A DNA stretch of 64,000 bases from Marinobacter halotolerans (GTDB taxonomy: Bacteria; Pseudomonadota; Gammaproteobacteria; Pseudomonadales; Oleiphilaceae): assembly GCF_008795985.1 (NCBI RefSeq), contig NZ_VMHP01000002.1, positions 124,001 through 188,000 on the forward strand, in the 5' to 3' direction. The notes beneath the pieces were generated by a model. It was not told where the DNA came from. It saw nothing but the letters and a program-made list of their open reading frames with translations, and did no database searches. Of this stretch, positions 52,146 to 61,578 are shown piece by piece. The translations under genes were made by a program, and so were the position numbers. The first letter of the stretch is position 1. Every line of letters begins with the position of its first letter.

Positions 52146-52472
52146 ATGGATATTAACGAAACCATCAAGAACCAGCTTGAAGAAAACCCGATCATTCTTT
52201 ACATGAAAGGCTCGCCCCAGCAGCCCCAGTGCGGCTTTTCAGCAAAAACCTCCCAGGCGCTGATGGCCTGCGGTGAACGTTTCGCGTTCGTTAATATCCT
52301 GGATAACCAGGAACTGCGCGAGGCGCTCAAGGTTTACTCGAGCTGGCCGACCTATCCCCAGCTCTACATCAATGGCGAGCTGGTCGGGGGCTGCGATATT
52401 ATCCTCGAGATGTCCGAGAGCGGCGAGCTTGCTGAGAAAGTCAAGGCAGCCGCAAAACAGGCGGAAGCCTGA
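52146..52472 (+). CDS. grxD: Monothiol glutaredoxin Grx4
   Basis: 108 residues from ATG 52146, with GAGG 9 bases upstream. The CGFS active site (Cys29) is the hallmark of monothiol glutaredoxins; YPQLYINGELVGGCDI binds glutathione. Grx4 carries a glutathione-ligated [2Fe-2S] cluster and works with BolA proteins in Fe-S cluster delivery and iron sensing. It stands alone and meets the TonB-like gene tail to tail. Confidence 0.97.
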   Translation: MDINETIKNQLEENPIILYMKGSPQQPQCGFSAKTSQALMACGERFAFVNILDNQELREALKVYSSWPTYPQLYINGELVGGCDIILEMSESGELAEKVKAAAKQAEA

Positions 52473-52491
52473 GTCCGGCAATTGCCGCCAG

Positions 52492-53265
52492 TCAGAATGT
52501 ATATCTGACCTCCACCCTGAATCTCCGCCGGCCTCCTTCGGAAGTCGGCGGCTCGGGGTAGGGGCTTGCCGATAACGCCGCCCGGTAAACCCGCCTGTCC
52601 AGCCCCTCGTTACCTGATGATTTTGTGATTCTCGCGTCGATCAGCGCGCCGTTGGCCATCAGGTTCAATTCCAGTTGCACTCCCAGCACCTGTCCTTTTT
52701 CGTATTGGTCCAGCTTTGGAATTTGTGCTTTGCGCGCAATGGTCTGAACCAGAAGCGAAAGATAAGCGCTCTCTTCGCTGGGCGCTTCGGACTTGAGCGT
52801 CACTTCCTGTTCCGATTCTTCCTGCCGTACAGACTTTTGCCCCGCTACACTCGGGGCCGACTGAAGGCTGCCCTCTGACTGCTGCGGCTGTGTCTCCCTG
52901 AGGGGCTGCGTTTTGCTGTCAACCGTGGTCTCAGGGGCTTCGCTTCCGGAGGGCTCCGGAACTGTACGGGTTTGTGGTCGCGATGTTCGGGGAACGTCCC
53001 GCGTCGGCTGAGTTGCCAGAATGTCGTCAACGGTGAAGGGCGTTACTCGGACCGGAGCACTGGTTTGCGCGGGGGCACTTTGAGTTGCCGGAGTGCCGGC
53101 TTCAGGAACCAGTTGAACCCTGACCGTTACCGGATTGTTGTTGTGTTCCGGCAGGTCAAACGGAAAGCTTGCCATCAGCAGAGTATGAAACAGAAAGGCG
53201 ACCGAGAGCGCCAGAGTAATCCGGTAGGCTCCCGGAAGACCGGTGCTTTGTTCGTGCTCCAGCAT
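52492..53265 (-). CDS. TonB-like energy-transducing protein
   Basis: 257 residues. Cytoplasmic N-terminus, one transmembrane helix (about residues 14-34), a long Pro/Gln/Ser/Glu-rich periplasmic spacer (about 45-160) and a C-terminal TonB-like domain (IPKLDQYEKGQVLGVQLELNLM and GLDRRVYRAALSASPYPEPP). It lacks the SHLS-type helix start of classic TonB and its spacer is acidic rather than the Pro-Glu/Pro-Lys repeat form; it could drive a TonB-dependent receptor or be a TolA-like scaffold. No ExbB/ExbD nearby. It begins 5 bases after the DUF1631 gene stops. Confidence 0.85.
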   Translation of the reverse strand: MLEHEQSTGLPGAYRITLALSVAFLFHTLLMASFPFDLPEHNNNPVTVRVQLVPEAGTPATQSAPAQTSAPVRVTPFTVDDILATQPTRDVPRTSRPQTRTVPEPSGSEAPETTVDSKTQPLRETQPQQSEGSLQSAPSVAGQKSVRQEESEQEVTLKSEAPSEESAYLSLLVQTIARKAQIPKLDQYEKGQVLGVQLELNLMANGALIDARITKSSGNEGLDRRVYRAALSASPYPEPPTSEGGRRRFRVEVRYTF

Positions 53266-53270
53266 TTAGC

Positions 53271-55493
53271 CTATCCGGTCTTGCTCCGCAGACTGCCGAC
53301 GACGGCATCCAGCGCCCGGTCGATCAGGGCGCCCTGTTCGAGGACGGTCAATCGGCCCCGGCGTAACTCGTGAGCCAGATCAGAGCGCGTTTTCTCGATC
53401 ACCTTGAGCCCCATCCGGTTGACGAACACGAAGCACTCCGCCTCCTCGATAATGGCTGAAAGTTTACAGCGGAAGCTGGCGCCGTTGACCAGATTGAACT
53501 CGACCCAGTTGCCGATCTCGATCTGGTCAATCTGGGCTATGTGCTCGGCAATCGCTGCGTTTTCAAGCTCCTGCTGGCGCTCAATCGCCGTCTGGGGCCC
53601 CTTGGGCTCTTCGTCCTCGGTCTCTGGCGAGTCTTCCATGGCTTCGACCAGGGCATTGGCCCGGAAGGCTTCGGTCAGCTCGTGTTTCAGGTCGGCCATC
53701 ATTTCGTCAAGCTTGGAAGAGTTATAGGACACTTCCTCAAGACCGGACCTCAGCGATTTTAATAGCCCAGGCACCACCCGAACCCACTGGTCCCGTTCCT
53801 GGTCTTCCTGGTGCGGGTGCAGGCACCAGATCAGGTCATCAACCACCCGGACCGTCTGCGCCCAGCGGTGCTCGACATCGTCCCGCAGATAAGCCAGAAA
53901 CATTACCCGACTCCAGCCGTTCAGCAGAATGTTTCGCACCGGCTCATTGAGCTTGTAGCGGGAAAGCTTCTTCTGAAGCAGCTTATCGACGGTTTCCTGC
54001 GCTTTCTGTGATTTGATGCGGCCGCGCTCTGACTCGCGGGTGCGCTGCTCAACCAGGGATGATTTGCGATTTTCCCGAGCCAGAAACTGATCGAATTCGT
54101 CGCCCAATGTCTCGAAAAGGCTTACATCACCATCGAACTCGTTGAGGATGCGGGCGACGATAGAGTGTATCTGGTCATACAGTTTGTCCCGTGACTTCTC
54201 ATCACTGTCGCTCCAGCCTATCCCCGCGCGAGCCAGGCTGTTCAGAAGCCGGCGGGCGGGGTGGGTGGCCTTGCTGAAGAAGGTCTTGTCCTTGATCACC
54301 ACCTTGAGAATAGGAATCTGAAGGCGGCTGATCAGCACCTGAACGGGCGCCGACAGGTTGTAGTCGTCAAGAATGAACTCGAAAAGCATGGAGACCAGGT
54401 TGATCAGGTCCTCGTCCATTTCGTTCAGTGCGGGTTTCTTGCCCTCTTCGGTGGCGTTTGTCTGTGCCAGCAGTTGCTCAACCACCGAGCGCAGGTCGAC
54501 CATGGTCGGCCTGCCTTCACTGAGGTTGCTCCAGTTGCGGATTTCAGCGGTTTGCTGGGGAAGCGCACTGAGCAGGCTTATCAGCTCTGCGCCACCAATA
54601 ACCTGAATGTTGGGGTCGGCGGATCTCGGGACCTGTCCGGAACTGGCGCGTTGAGAAGCCAGCATCTGTCGGATCTGGTCAAACATCTCGCCTTCATGGT
54701 GGCCCTGGGCGCCGGAAGTCGCGGCGGCGGGGTCCGTGCTATCGCTTGCCTGGGCTGTGCCTTCCTGGCCGGGCCTGTCGTGCTGCTTGCCAGTCTTGCC
54801 GTGGTAGCGGAAATTGGGGATAACGCCGGCCTGGACAAGAATCCGGTTGGCCTCATCCAGCAACATGCCCAGATTGGATACCACATAGCGATCAAACTGC
54901 TTCAGCAGAATCAGTCGCTCCCGAATCTGGATTTCCAGGGCTTGAATGGCTTCGACAAAGGCGCTGCAGAGGTGTTCCGGTGACATGGGGTTGACCGGTG
55001 TTTCCTCGGTCACACCCGGATAGATTGAACTGAACCGGGCTTGAAGCTGCAGCAGGGGCCCCTGAAAGTGAACCTTTGATTTGGAAATCATGGCGTTCAG
55101 CGCGACCTGCTCTTCAAGGTCGTCGTCGCCCACAAGGGAAAGGCTATCAGCGCTGGCTGATTGGGACGCCAGGTCTTCGGTTGCTGCAGCGCCGCTTTGA
55201 GGTGGGTGCGAAAACAGCTGGCTGACGGCGTTCTGAAAGTGTTTTTCGACGCCTTTGCGCTTTATGCGGATTTCACGCATGGCTTCAAAGTAGCGGTTCT
55301 GTTCGTTGTTACTTCTGGCGTTGTTGGCCAGTTCGAACAACGAATCATCCACTGCGTCAAAGGCACCCTGCAACAAGTCTCCCAGCCCGGCCACAACGGT
55401 GTCGCGGATGCGTACAACCTCAGTTGGCAAGGGGCTTGAGCTACCGGCTTCCCGGTGCTCCCGGAGAAAATGTATGCCGGACTGCTTGTTCAT
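53271..55493 (-). CDS. DUF1631 family protein
   Basis: 740 residues from ATG 55493 with AGGAG 8 bases upstream. Large soluble, mainly helical protein of the DUF1631 family. The C-terminal 80 residues form a PilZ-like small beta domain (IGNWVEFNLVNGASFRCKLS and VFVNRMGLKVIEKT), but the RxxxR and D/NxSxxG motifs for cyclic di-GMP are not evident. Central polar region with low complexity (about residues 230-280). Function unknown. Genes of this kind have been annotated wrongly as thymidine phosphorylase. Translation is tightly linked to the TonB-like gene (5 bases apart). Confidence 0.85.
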   Translation of the reverse strand: MNKQSGIHFLREHREAGSSSPLPTEVVRIRDTVVAGLGDLLQGAFDAVDDSLFELANNARSNNEQNRYFEAMREIRIKRKGVEKHFQNAVSQLFSHPPQSGAAATEDLASQSASADSLSLVGDDDLEEQVALNAMISKSKVHFQGPLLQLQARFSSIYPGVTEETPVNPMSPEHLCSAFVEAIQALEIQIRERLILLKQFDRYVVSNLGMLLDEANRILVQAGVIPNFRYHGKTGKQHDRPGQEGTAQASDSTDPAAATSGAQGHHEGEMFDQIRQMLASQRASSGQVPRSADPNIQVIGGAELISLLSALPQQTAEIRNWSNLSEGRPTMVDLRSVVEQLLAQTNATEEGKKPALNEMDEDLINLVSMLFEFILDDYNLSAPVQVLISRLQIPILKVVIKDKTFFSKATHPARRLLNSLARAGIGWSDSDEKSRDKLYDQIHSIVARILNEFDGDVSLFETLGDEFDQFLARENRKSSLVEQRTRESERGRIKSQKAQETVDKLLQKKLSRYKLNEPVRNILLNGWSRVMFLAYLRDDVEHRWAQTVRVVDDLIWCLHPHQEDQERDQWVRVVPGLLKSLRSGLEEVSYNSSKLDEMMADLKHELTEAFRANALVEAMEDSPETEDEEPKGPQTAIERQQELENAAIAEHIAQIDQIEIGNWVEFNLVNGASFRCKLSAIIEEAECFVFVNRMGLKVIEKTRSDLAHELRRGRLTVLEQGALIDRALDAVVGSLRSKTG

Positions 55494-55652
55494 GGCCGAC
55501 TCCTGTGTGCGCCTCAACCGGCTGCAAAACCGAGCAGAATCTGTTTGATCTTTTTTTAGAACAATCTACCGCATTTTAACACGCGGTGACATAGGCGAGT
55601 GTGAACAAAATCTGATCACCCGTCCACAGGATCAACAAAAACAGGCAATGGC

Positions 55653-56933
55653 CTATCGTGCAGCCCTTTTTTTCTTTCGTTTGATCGGATGGACAATGGC
55701 AGCCTTCACCACATTGTCCTTTATCTGGAGTACTTCTACCCGGTGCCCGCCTACCCTCAGGCAGACGTTGGTATCCGGAATGTTCTCCAGTGTTTCGGTG
55801 ATCAGTCCGTTCAGGGTTTTGGGGCCGTCCAGGGGCAGTTTCCAGCCCAGGGTCTTGTTGATGGTGCGAACGGCGGATGTGCCGTCGATGATAAAGGTGC
55901 CATCGTCCTGAGGGATGATGTCCGGGCTTGTGGAGGCGTAGTCCGTGGTGAACTCACCCACAATTTCCTCAAGGATGTCCTCCAGGGTTGCCAGCCCGAG
56001 AACGTCGCCGTACTCATCCACCACCATGCCAAATCTTCGCTTCTCTTTCTGGAAGTTGATCAGCTGGGTGTTCAGCGGTGTGCTTTCCGGAATGAAATAG
56101 GGCTCCCGGCAAAGCTGCATCAGCATCGCCTTGTTGATGTCCTCCTGATGCAGCAGTTTGGTTGCGTTGCGAAGGTGAAGCACGCCCTGGATGTTATTGA
56201 TGTCGCCCTTGAACACCGGCAACCGGGTATGTTGACTGCTTCGGAGCTGGCGCAGGATGGTGTCGAGGTCGTCTTCCAGATCAATGCCCACCACCTCGTT
56301 TCTCGGCACCATGATGTCATTGACGGTGACTTTCTCCAGGTCAAGGATGCTCACCAGCATGTCTTTGTGCTTGGTGGGAATCAGGGCACCGGCTTCGTTG
56401 ACCAGGGTGCGCAGCTCCTCACGGCTCAGGTGGTCAGTGGCGGCGTCGTTTGCTGATACGCCGAGCATCTTGAGAATGGCGCCGGTAAACAGATTGACTG
56501 CCCAGACAACGGGATACAGCAGTTTGAGCAGAGGCCCCAGCACATGGCTTGCAGGGAAGGCGATTTTCTCGGGAAATAACGCTGCCAGGGTTTTCGGTGT
56601 GACCTCGGCAAAAATCAGTATGACGATGGTGAGCATCACCGTGGCAATGGCGATACCGGCATCGCCCCAGATCCGGATGGCAATCACGGTGGCGATAGAA
56701 GAGGCAAAGATGTTGACGAAGTTGTTGCCGATCAGAATCACACCGATCAGCTGGTCCGTCCGGTTCAGCAGTCCCTGGGCGCGCTTGGCACCTTTATGGC
56801 CCGTCTTGGCCATGTGCTTGAGGCGATAGCGGTTGAGCGACATCATGCCGGTTTCGGAACTGGAGAAGAAAGCTGAAAGCAGAACCAGGCCGGCCAGGAT
56901 GATAAACAGCGCGGTGAGCGATGTCTCGTTCAA
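55653..56933 (-). CDS. CNNM/CorC-HlyC family transporter-associated protein
   Basis: 426 residues: an N-terminal DUF21/CNNM membrane domain with about four helices (residues 5-160), two CBS domains (about 205-325) and a C-terminal CorC_HlyC domain (VDEYGDVLGLATLEDILEEIVGEF and after). Such proteins are involved in magnesium or cobalt efflux and sensing of adenine nucleotides. The Lys/Arg-rich tail ends KRKKKRAAR. It is 88 bases downstream of the CcsA-like gene; the pair diverges from ffh as in many pseudomonads. Confidence 0.93.
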   Translation of the reverse strand: MNETSLTALFIILAGLVLLSAFFSSSETGMMSLNRYRLKHMAKTGHKGAKRAQGLLNRTDQLIGVILIGNNFVNIFASSIATVIAIRIWGDAGIAIATVMLTIVILIFAEVTPKTLAALFPEKIAFPASHVLGPLLKLLYPVVWAVNLFTGAILKMLGVSANDAATDHLSREELRTLVNEAGALIPTKHKDMLVSILDLEKVTVNDIMVPRNEVVGIDLEDDLDTILRQLRSSQHTRLPVFKGDINNIQGVLHLRNATKLLHQEDINKAMLMQLCREPYFIPESTPLNTQLINFQKEKRRFGMVVDEYGDVLGLATLEDILEEIVGEFTTDYASTSPDIIPQDDGTFIIDGTSAVRTINKTLGWKLPLDGPKTLNGLITETLENIPDTNVCLRVGGHRVEVLQIKDNVVKAAIVHPIKRKKKRAAR

Positions 56934-57021
56934 GAAAAAGAGTCCTTTCGTAGCGGGGATGAAGTTAAGGTGGTGTTTGCGGTGTCTGGTGTCAAGTAAT
57001 GGTCGCCGGGATCTGGGGCGT

Positions 57022-57828
57022 TCATACGCCGCGCTGGAAAATCAGCTCGAGGACGAACTTGCTGCCATAAAAGGCCATCATCAAAAGGGCGCAGCCCGCC
57101 AGCGTCCAGCGGCTTGCGGTAACGCCGCGCCAGCCCCTGATGTACCGGCCGACCAGCAGAGCGATGAATACCACCAGCGACAGCAGGGAGAACACGGTTT
57201 TGTGGGCCAGATCCTGGGCAAACAGGTCTTCCACGAACAGGGCTCCGGTGGCGATTGCCAGAACCAGCAGCGTAACGCCCGCCCACACCAGCTCGAACAG
57301 CACTGATTCCATGGTCTGGAGTGGTGGCAGGTTTCTGATCAGCAGGCTGTTATAGTTACTTTTCAGGCCCCGGTTCTGCATATACAGAAGAACGGCCTGC
57401 AGCGCTGCCAGGGTAAAAAGGCTGTAGGCGGTAATCGAGAGCGCGATATGAGACAGCATGCCGTAGCTGTATCCGGGCACGGCGCGGGACGATGAATGGT
57501 TAACCAGCACCATTATTATGGTCAGCCCCGCCAGTGGATAGACCCCGAGAAAAAGACTTTGAACCGGCTTGCGGAGATTCAGGATCAGTAGCAGAAAGAC
57601 AATCAGCCAGGAAATAAGAACCGAGCTGTGGAAGAAGCCGAAATCAAAGGCGCCCTGACGGTAGACGGTCTGGGCCGTCAGTAGGCCATGGCTGGTCAGC
57701 GCGAGGAGGCCGATCAGTGAGGTTATTGCCGTATTGGTGTGGACCCTGCCACGGAAGCTGAGGGCCTGGAGGGCGGTGCCAATGCTGTAGAGCAGTAACG
57801 AGGTGACCGCGAGGATCAGCGTTCCCAT
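57022..57828 (-). CDS. CcsA/YpjD-like cytochrome c assembly family membrane protein
   Basis: 268 residues from ATG 57828, with AAAGGA 4 bases upstream (a longer start at 57846 is possible but has no ribosome site). Eight predicted transmembrane helices and the WWD-like/His features of CcsA-type proteins are partly visible (MLSHIALSITAYSLFTLAALQAVLLYM and FSLLSLVVFIALLVGRYIRGWRG). Family members of this short type next to ffh are annotated YpjD; their role in haem handling is not certain. Divergent from ffh with a 178-base gap. Confidence 0.88.
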   Translation of the reverse strand: MGTLILAVTSLLLYSIGTALQALSFRGRVHTNTAITSLIGLLALTSHGLLTAQTVYRQGAFDFGFFHSSVLISWLIVFLLLILNLRKPVQSLFLGVYPLAGLTIIMVLVNHSSSRAVPGYSYGMLSHIALSITAYSLFTLAALQAVLLYMQNRGLKSNYNSLLIRNLPPLQTMESVLFELVWAGVTLLVLAIATGALFVEDLFAQDLAHKTVFSLLSLVVFIALLVGRYIRGWRGVTASRWTLAGCALLMMAFYGSKFVLELIFQRGV

Positions 57829-57915
57829 GACTTCCTTTAACCACATTCAAACAGAGAATCGGCGGGGATTGACACCGATTTGACCGGGCTGGTCGTTTCA
57901 AGGCGCTAGTCTGGT

Positions 57916-57970
57916 TATAATGTCGCGATTATGCAACAGGAATCAAGGAGACCGACTGGGTTTCTCCTTG
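57916..57970 (+). promoter_or_regulatory. ffh promoter -10 and leader hairpin
   Basis: A perfect TATAAT (57916-57921) is 85 bases before the ffh start; no strong -35 is seen at 16-18 bases. The resulting leader contains an 8-bp hairpin, CAAGGAGA (57944-57951) with TCTCCTTG (57963-57970), which hides a purine-rich stretch that could mimic a ribosome site. Role in ffh control not known. Confidence 0.4.
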
Positions 57971-58006
57971 TTTTGCAATCAATTTATCCGGGTACGGAAG
58001 ATCAGC

Positions 58007-59395
58007 ATGTTTGAAAACCTTCAGGACAGACTTTCCGGCAGTTTGCGCAAAATCTCGGGCCAGGCGCGACTGACCGACGACAACATCAAGGAGACCCTGC
58101 GGGAAGTTCGCATGGCTCTGCTGGAGGCAGACGTCGCCTTGCCGGTCGTCAAAGAGTTTATCGAAGGGGTTCGTCAGCGCGCGGTTGGTCAGGAGGTCCA
58201 GCGTAGCCTGACGCCCGGCCAGGTTTTTGTAAAAGTGGTCCAGCAGGAGCTGGAGCGGGTGATGGGGGATGGCAACGAGTCCCTGAACCTTGCTACCCAG
58301 CCGCCTGCGGTGATCATGATGGCGGGTCTGCAGGGCGCGGGTAAGACCACAACGGTGGCCAAGCTTTCCCGTTTCCTTAAAGAGCGGCAGAAAAAATCGG
58401 TGATGGTGGTCAGCGCGGACATATACCGTCCGGCGGCGATTCGCCAGCTTGAAACCCTGGCCGGGGAGGTGGGCGCCGAGTTCTTTCCCAGCTCCGCCGA
58501 TCAGGATCCGGTGGATATCGCCAATGCCGCCATGGACGCGGCCCGTAAAAAGCATATCGATGTGCTGATTCTCGACACGGCGGGCCGGCTGGCCGTTGAT
58601 GAGCAGATGATGGGCGAGATCGGCCGGCTCCATAAAGCCGTTCAGCCCATCGAAACACTGTTTGTTGTTGACGCCATGACGGGTCAGGACGCGGCGAATA
58701 CTGCCAAGGCCTTCAACGATGCGCTTCCTTTAACAGGTGTTGTTCTTACCAAGACCGACGGCGATGCCCGCGGTGGTGCGGCGCTGTCTGTTCGCCACAT
58801 TACCGGCAAGCCCATCAAGTTTCTGGGTGTGGGTGAAAAATCCGATGCGCTTGAGCCATTCCATCCGGATCGGGTGGCGTCGCGGATTCTGGGTATGGGC
58901 GACGTGCTCTCCCTGATAGAGGAAGCCGAGCGCAAGATTGACCACAAGAAAGCCGAGAAGCTCACCAAGAAGATCAAGAAAGGCAAGAGTTTTGATCTGG
59001 AAGACTTCCGCGACCAGTTGCAGCAGATGAAAAGTATGGGCGGCATTGGCGGTCTGATGGATAAGCTGCCGGGTATGGGGCAGATGGCCCAGATGGCCCA
59101 GCAGCAGGTCAATGACAAGTCTATGGGGCAGATGGAGGCGATCATCTGTTCCATGACGCCCAAGGAACGCCGTTACCCGGATGTGATCAATAATTCCCGC
59201 AAGCGCCGTATTGCCTCTGGCTCTGGCACCCAGATCCAGGACATCAACCGCCTGCTTAAGCAGCACAAGCAGATGCAGAAAATGATGAAGAAGTTTGGCA
59301 AGAAAGGCGGAATGGCTAACATGATGCGAGGCCTTGGGGGTATGATGCCGCCCGGCGGTGCAGGAGGCGGTATGCCTCCCCGCGGACGTATGTAG
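58007..59395 (+). CDS. ffh: Signal recognition particle protein
   Basis: 462 residues from ATG 58007 with GGAAG 7 bases upstream. N and G domains with GLQGAGKTTTVAKL (GTP loop), DTAGRLAVDEQMM and TKTDGDARGG, then a Met-rich M domain that binds 4.5S RNA and signal sequences (MGQMAQMAQQQVNDKSMGQM). The C-terminus ends in Gly, Met and Pro repeats (GGMMPPGGAGGGMPP). It heads the ffh-rpsP-rimM-trmD-rplS set, although a 152-base gap and probably a separate promoter lie before rpsP. Confidence 0.98.
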   Translation: MFENLQDRLSGSLRKISGQARLTDDNIKETLREVRMALLEADVALPVVKEFIEGVRQRAVGQEVQRSLTPGQVFVKVVQQELERVMGDGNESLNLATQPPAVIMMAGLQGAGKTTTVAKLSRFLKERQKKSVMVVSADIYRPAAIRQLETLAGEVGAEFFPSSADQDPVDIANAAMDAARKKHIDVLILDTAGRLAVDEQMMGEIGRLHKAVQPIETLFVVDAMTGQDAANTAKAFNDALPLTGVVLTKTDGDARGGAALSVRHITGKPIKFLGVGEKSDALEPFHPDRVASRILGMGDVLSLIEEAERKIDHKKAEKLTKKIKKGKSFDLEDFRDQLQQMKSMGGIGGLMDKLPGMGQMAQMAQQQVNDKSMGQMEAIICSMTPKERRYPDVINNSRKRRIASGSGTQIQDINRLLKQHKQMQKMMKKFGKKGGMANMMRGLGGMMPPGGAGGGMPPRGRM

Positions 59396-59547
59396 AAACC
59401 GGGACGTTTTCCCTGTTTTCTTTGGCGTTTAATTAGCATAGAATAGCGCCCCTTTCGAGTATGGGTCTTCGCGCCGGCCAGTGTTTTCGATGCTTGGCGG
59501 GTGTGAATCGTACAAAGTTCGTACATCAGAACAGGATATTGGTCGAA

Positions 59548-59793
59548 ATGGTTATAATCCGTTTGGCTCGCGGCGGCTCAAAGAAGCGCCCGTTCTATCA
59601 TTTGACAGTCACTGACAGCCGCAAATCACGCGACGGTCGTTTCATCGAGCGTGTTGGCTTCTATAACCCGGTCGCTCGTGGCCAGGAAGAAAGCCTGCGT
59701 GTTGATCAGGATCGCGTAAATCACTGGCTGAGCCAGGGCGCCCAGACCAGCGAAACGGTTGCGAAGCTGCTGAAAGACGCTGCCGCCGCCTAG
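59548..59793 (+). CDS. rpsP: 30S ribosomal protein S16
   Basis: 81 residues from ATG 59548, with AGGA somewhat far (12 bases) upstream. The N-terminus [19 protein letters not shown] and [19 protein letters not shown] are textbook S16. It is the first gene of the rpsP-rimM-trmD-rplS operon. The frame is open upstream to 59461, but the residues there are unrelated to S16. Confidence 0.98.
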   Translation: MVIIRLARGGSKKRPFYHLTVTDSRKSRDGRFIERVGFYNPVARGQEESLRVDQDRVNHWLSQGAQTSETVAKLLKDAAAA

Positions 59794-59827
59794 TGTAAGA
59801 GTAATAAGCGTTTACCGGGGTGCCGAC

Positions 59828-60355
59828 ATGACTAAAGATTCGCAGGAAACTGTGATTGGTCAGATTACCTCGGTTTTTGGGGTCAAAGGATGGCTTAAAG
59901 TCTATTCCTACACGGATCCCAAAGACGGAATTCTCGATTATCAGAACTGGATTCTGGTCCACAACGGTAAACGGATTTCTGCAAAGCTTGAAGAAGGTCG
60001 TCGTCAGGGTCAGGGAATCGTGGTCCGGCTGAAAGGTATCGACGACCGGGATGTTGCCCGCACCTATTGTGGCGCCGATATCACAGTCCCTACAACTGAA
60101 TTGCCGGAATTGCCCGAGGGGGAATTTTACTGGCATCAGCTCGAAGGACTGACGGCTTACACGGTGGACGGTCAGTGTCTGGGTTTGGTCGATCATATGA
60201 TCGAGACCGGCGCGAACGATGTGCTGGTGGTCCGCGCGACCGATGCGTCGATTGATCAGCGTGAACGCCTGATTCCCTACCTGCCAGACCAGGTGGTAAA
60301 GCAGGTCTCGCTGGCAGAATCGACAATCACGGTGGACTGGGACCCGGAGTTTTAG
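59828..60355 (+). CDS. rimM: 16S rRNA maturation factor RimM
   Basis: 175 residues. N-terminal beta-barrel ([21 protein letters not shown]) and C-terminal PRC-barrel ([20 protein letters not shown]). It binds S19 and helps assembly of the 30S head. 34 bases after rpsP and 2 bases before trmD, as usual. Confidence 0.97.
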   Translation: MTKDSQETVIGQITSVFGVKGWLKVYSYTDPKDGILDYQNWILVHNGKRISAKLEEGRRQGQGIVVRLKGIDDRDVARTYCGADITVPTTELPELPEGEFYWHQLEGLTAYTVDGQCLGLVDHMIETGANDVLVVRATDASIDQRERLIPYLPDQVVKQVSLAESTITVDWDPEF

Positions 60356-60357
60356 GG

Positions 60358-61116
60358 GTGTGGATTGGCGCAGTCAGTCTGTTTCCCGAGATGTTTGCCT
60401 CGGTCACTGACGTTGGAGTAACCGGCAGGGCGTTCCGGGACGGGTTATTGACGTTTCAGACGTGGAACCCGCGGGACTTTACCCACGATCGCCATCGAAC
60501 CGTGGACGATCGGCCCTACGGTGGCGGCCCGGGAATGCTGATGAAAATTCAGCCCCTGAGGGACGCGATCCACGCTGCCAGAGCTGCATCCCCTGGCAGA
60601 ACCTGCGTGGTGTATCTGTCACCCCAGGGTGAGCCACTGAATCAGAAGGTGGTCGAGTCGCTGGCTTCAGAGCAGAATCTGATACTGGTGGCAGGCCGCT
60701 ATGAAGGTGTTGATGAGCGCCTGATTTCGGCGGAAGTCGATCGGGAAGTGTCGCTGGGCGATTTCGTGTTGTCCGGTGGCGAACTGGCAGCCATGGTTGT
60801 CATGGACGCGATTACACGTCTCATCCCCGGAGCGCTGGGTCATGCGCAGTCGGCAGAGCAGGATTCCTTTGCAGACGGATTGCTGGATTGTCCGCACTAC
60901 ACCCGGCCTGAAGTCTATGAAGGCCAGACAGTGCCGGAGGTTTTACTGGGCGGTCATCATGATCAGATCCGGCGTTGGCGGCTCAAGCAGTCGCTGAGGC
61001 GAACCCGGGAGCGACGCCCCGACCTGCTCGAAAAGCGGGTGTTTACGGATGAAGAGCGTGAGCTACTGGAAGAAATTTTAAACGAACCGGGTGCCTTCGA
61101 ATCATCAGGGCATTAA
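60358..61116 (+). CDS. trmD: tRNA (guanine-37-N1)-methyltransferase
   Basis: 252 residues, starting at GTG 60358, two bases after the rimM stop. SPOUT-class enzyme that methylates G37 next to the anticodon and prevents frameshifting. The trefoil-knot SAM site shows [14 protein letters not shown] and [17 protein letters not shown]. The C-terminus binds tRNA ([17 protein letters not shown]). The GTG and short spacer suggest lower translation than the ribosomal proteins in the same operon. Confidence 0.98.
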   Translation: MWIGAVSLFPEMFASVTDVGVTGRAFRDGLLTFQTWNPRDFTHDRHRTVDDRPYGGGPGMLMKIQPLRDAIHAARAASPGRTCVVYLSPQGEPLNQKVVESLASEQNLILVAGRYEGVDERLISAEVDREVSLGDFVLSGGELAAMVVMDAITRLIPGALGHAQSAEQDSFADGLLDCPHYTRPEVYEGQTVPEVLLGGHHDQIRRWRLKQSLRRTRERRPDLLEKRVFTDEERELLEEILNEPGAFESSGH

Positions 61117-61140
61117 AGATTGGGTATCAGGAGCAATACG

Positions 61141-61497
61141 ATGAGCGGCAAGAACAACATCATCAGTCAGATTGAAACAGAGCAGATGGCCAAAGAAGTT
61201 CCGGCCTTTGCACCGGGCGACACCGTGGTCATTCAGGTTCGCGTAACGGAAGGCAACCGCGAGCGTCTGCAGGCGTTCGAAGGCGTTGTGATCGGTAAGC
61301 GGAACCGCGGCATGAACTCTTCTTTCACCGTGCGGAAGATTTCCTACGGCGTTGGCGTTGAGCGTACCTTCCAGACCTTCTCCAAGCTGATCGAAAGCAT
61401 CAGTGTGAAGCGTCGCGGTGATGTTCGTCAGGCCAAGCTTTACTATCTGCGTGACCTGTCTGGTAAGGCAGCTCGCATCAAGGAAAAGCTGGGCTGA
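61141..61497 (+). CDS. rplS: 50S ribosomal protein L19
   Basis: 118 residues from ATG 61141 with AGGAG 8 bases upstream. [35 protein letters not shown] and [17 protein letters not shown] (each read in parts) are characteristic. L19 forms part of the bridge between subunits. Last gene of the rpsP operon, followed by a terminator. Confidence 0.98.
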   Translation: MSGKNNIISQIETEQMAKEVPAFAPGDTVVIQVRVTEGNRERLQAFEGVVIGKRNRGMNSSFTVRKISYGVGVERTFQTFSKLIESISVKRRGDVRQAKLYYLRDLSGKAARIKEKLG

Positions 61498-61542
61498 GCA
61501 TCCACCAGTGCCCAGGGCAGTGGATGGTAAGACAGTGAAAGG

Positions 61543-61573
61543 AGAAAAGGCGGCCGATGGCTGCCTTTTCTTT
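61543..61573 (+). terminator. Terminator after rplS
   Basis: AAAAGGCGGC pairs with GCTGCCTTTT (one G-T pair) over a short loop and is followed by CTTTTAT. The xerD start codon at 61579 is immediately after it, so xerD has almost no leader if its promoter is inside or upstream of this structure; no Shine-Dalgarno is visible for xerD. Confidence 0.85.
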
Positions 61574-61578
61574 TATGT

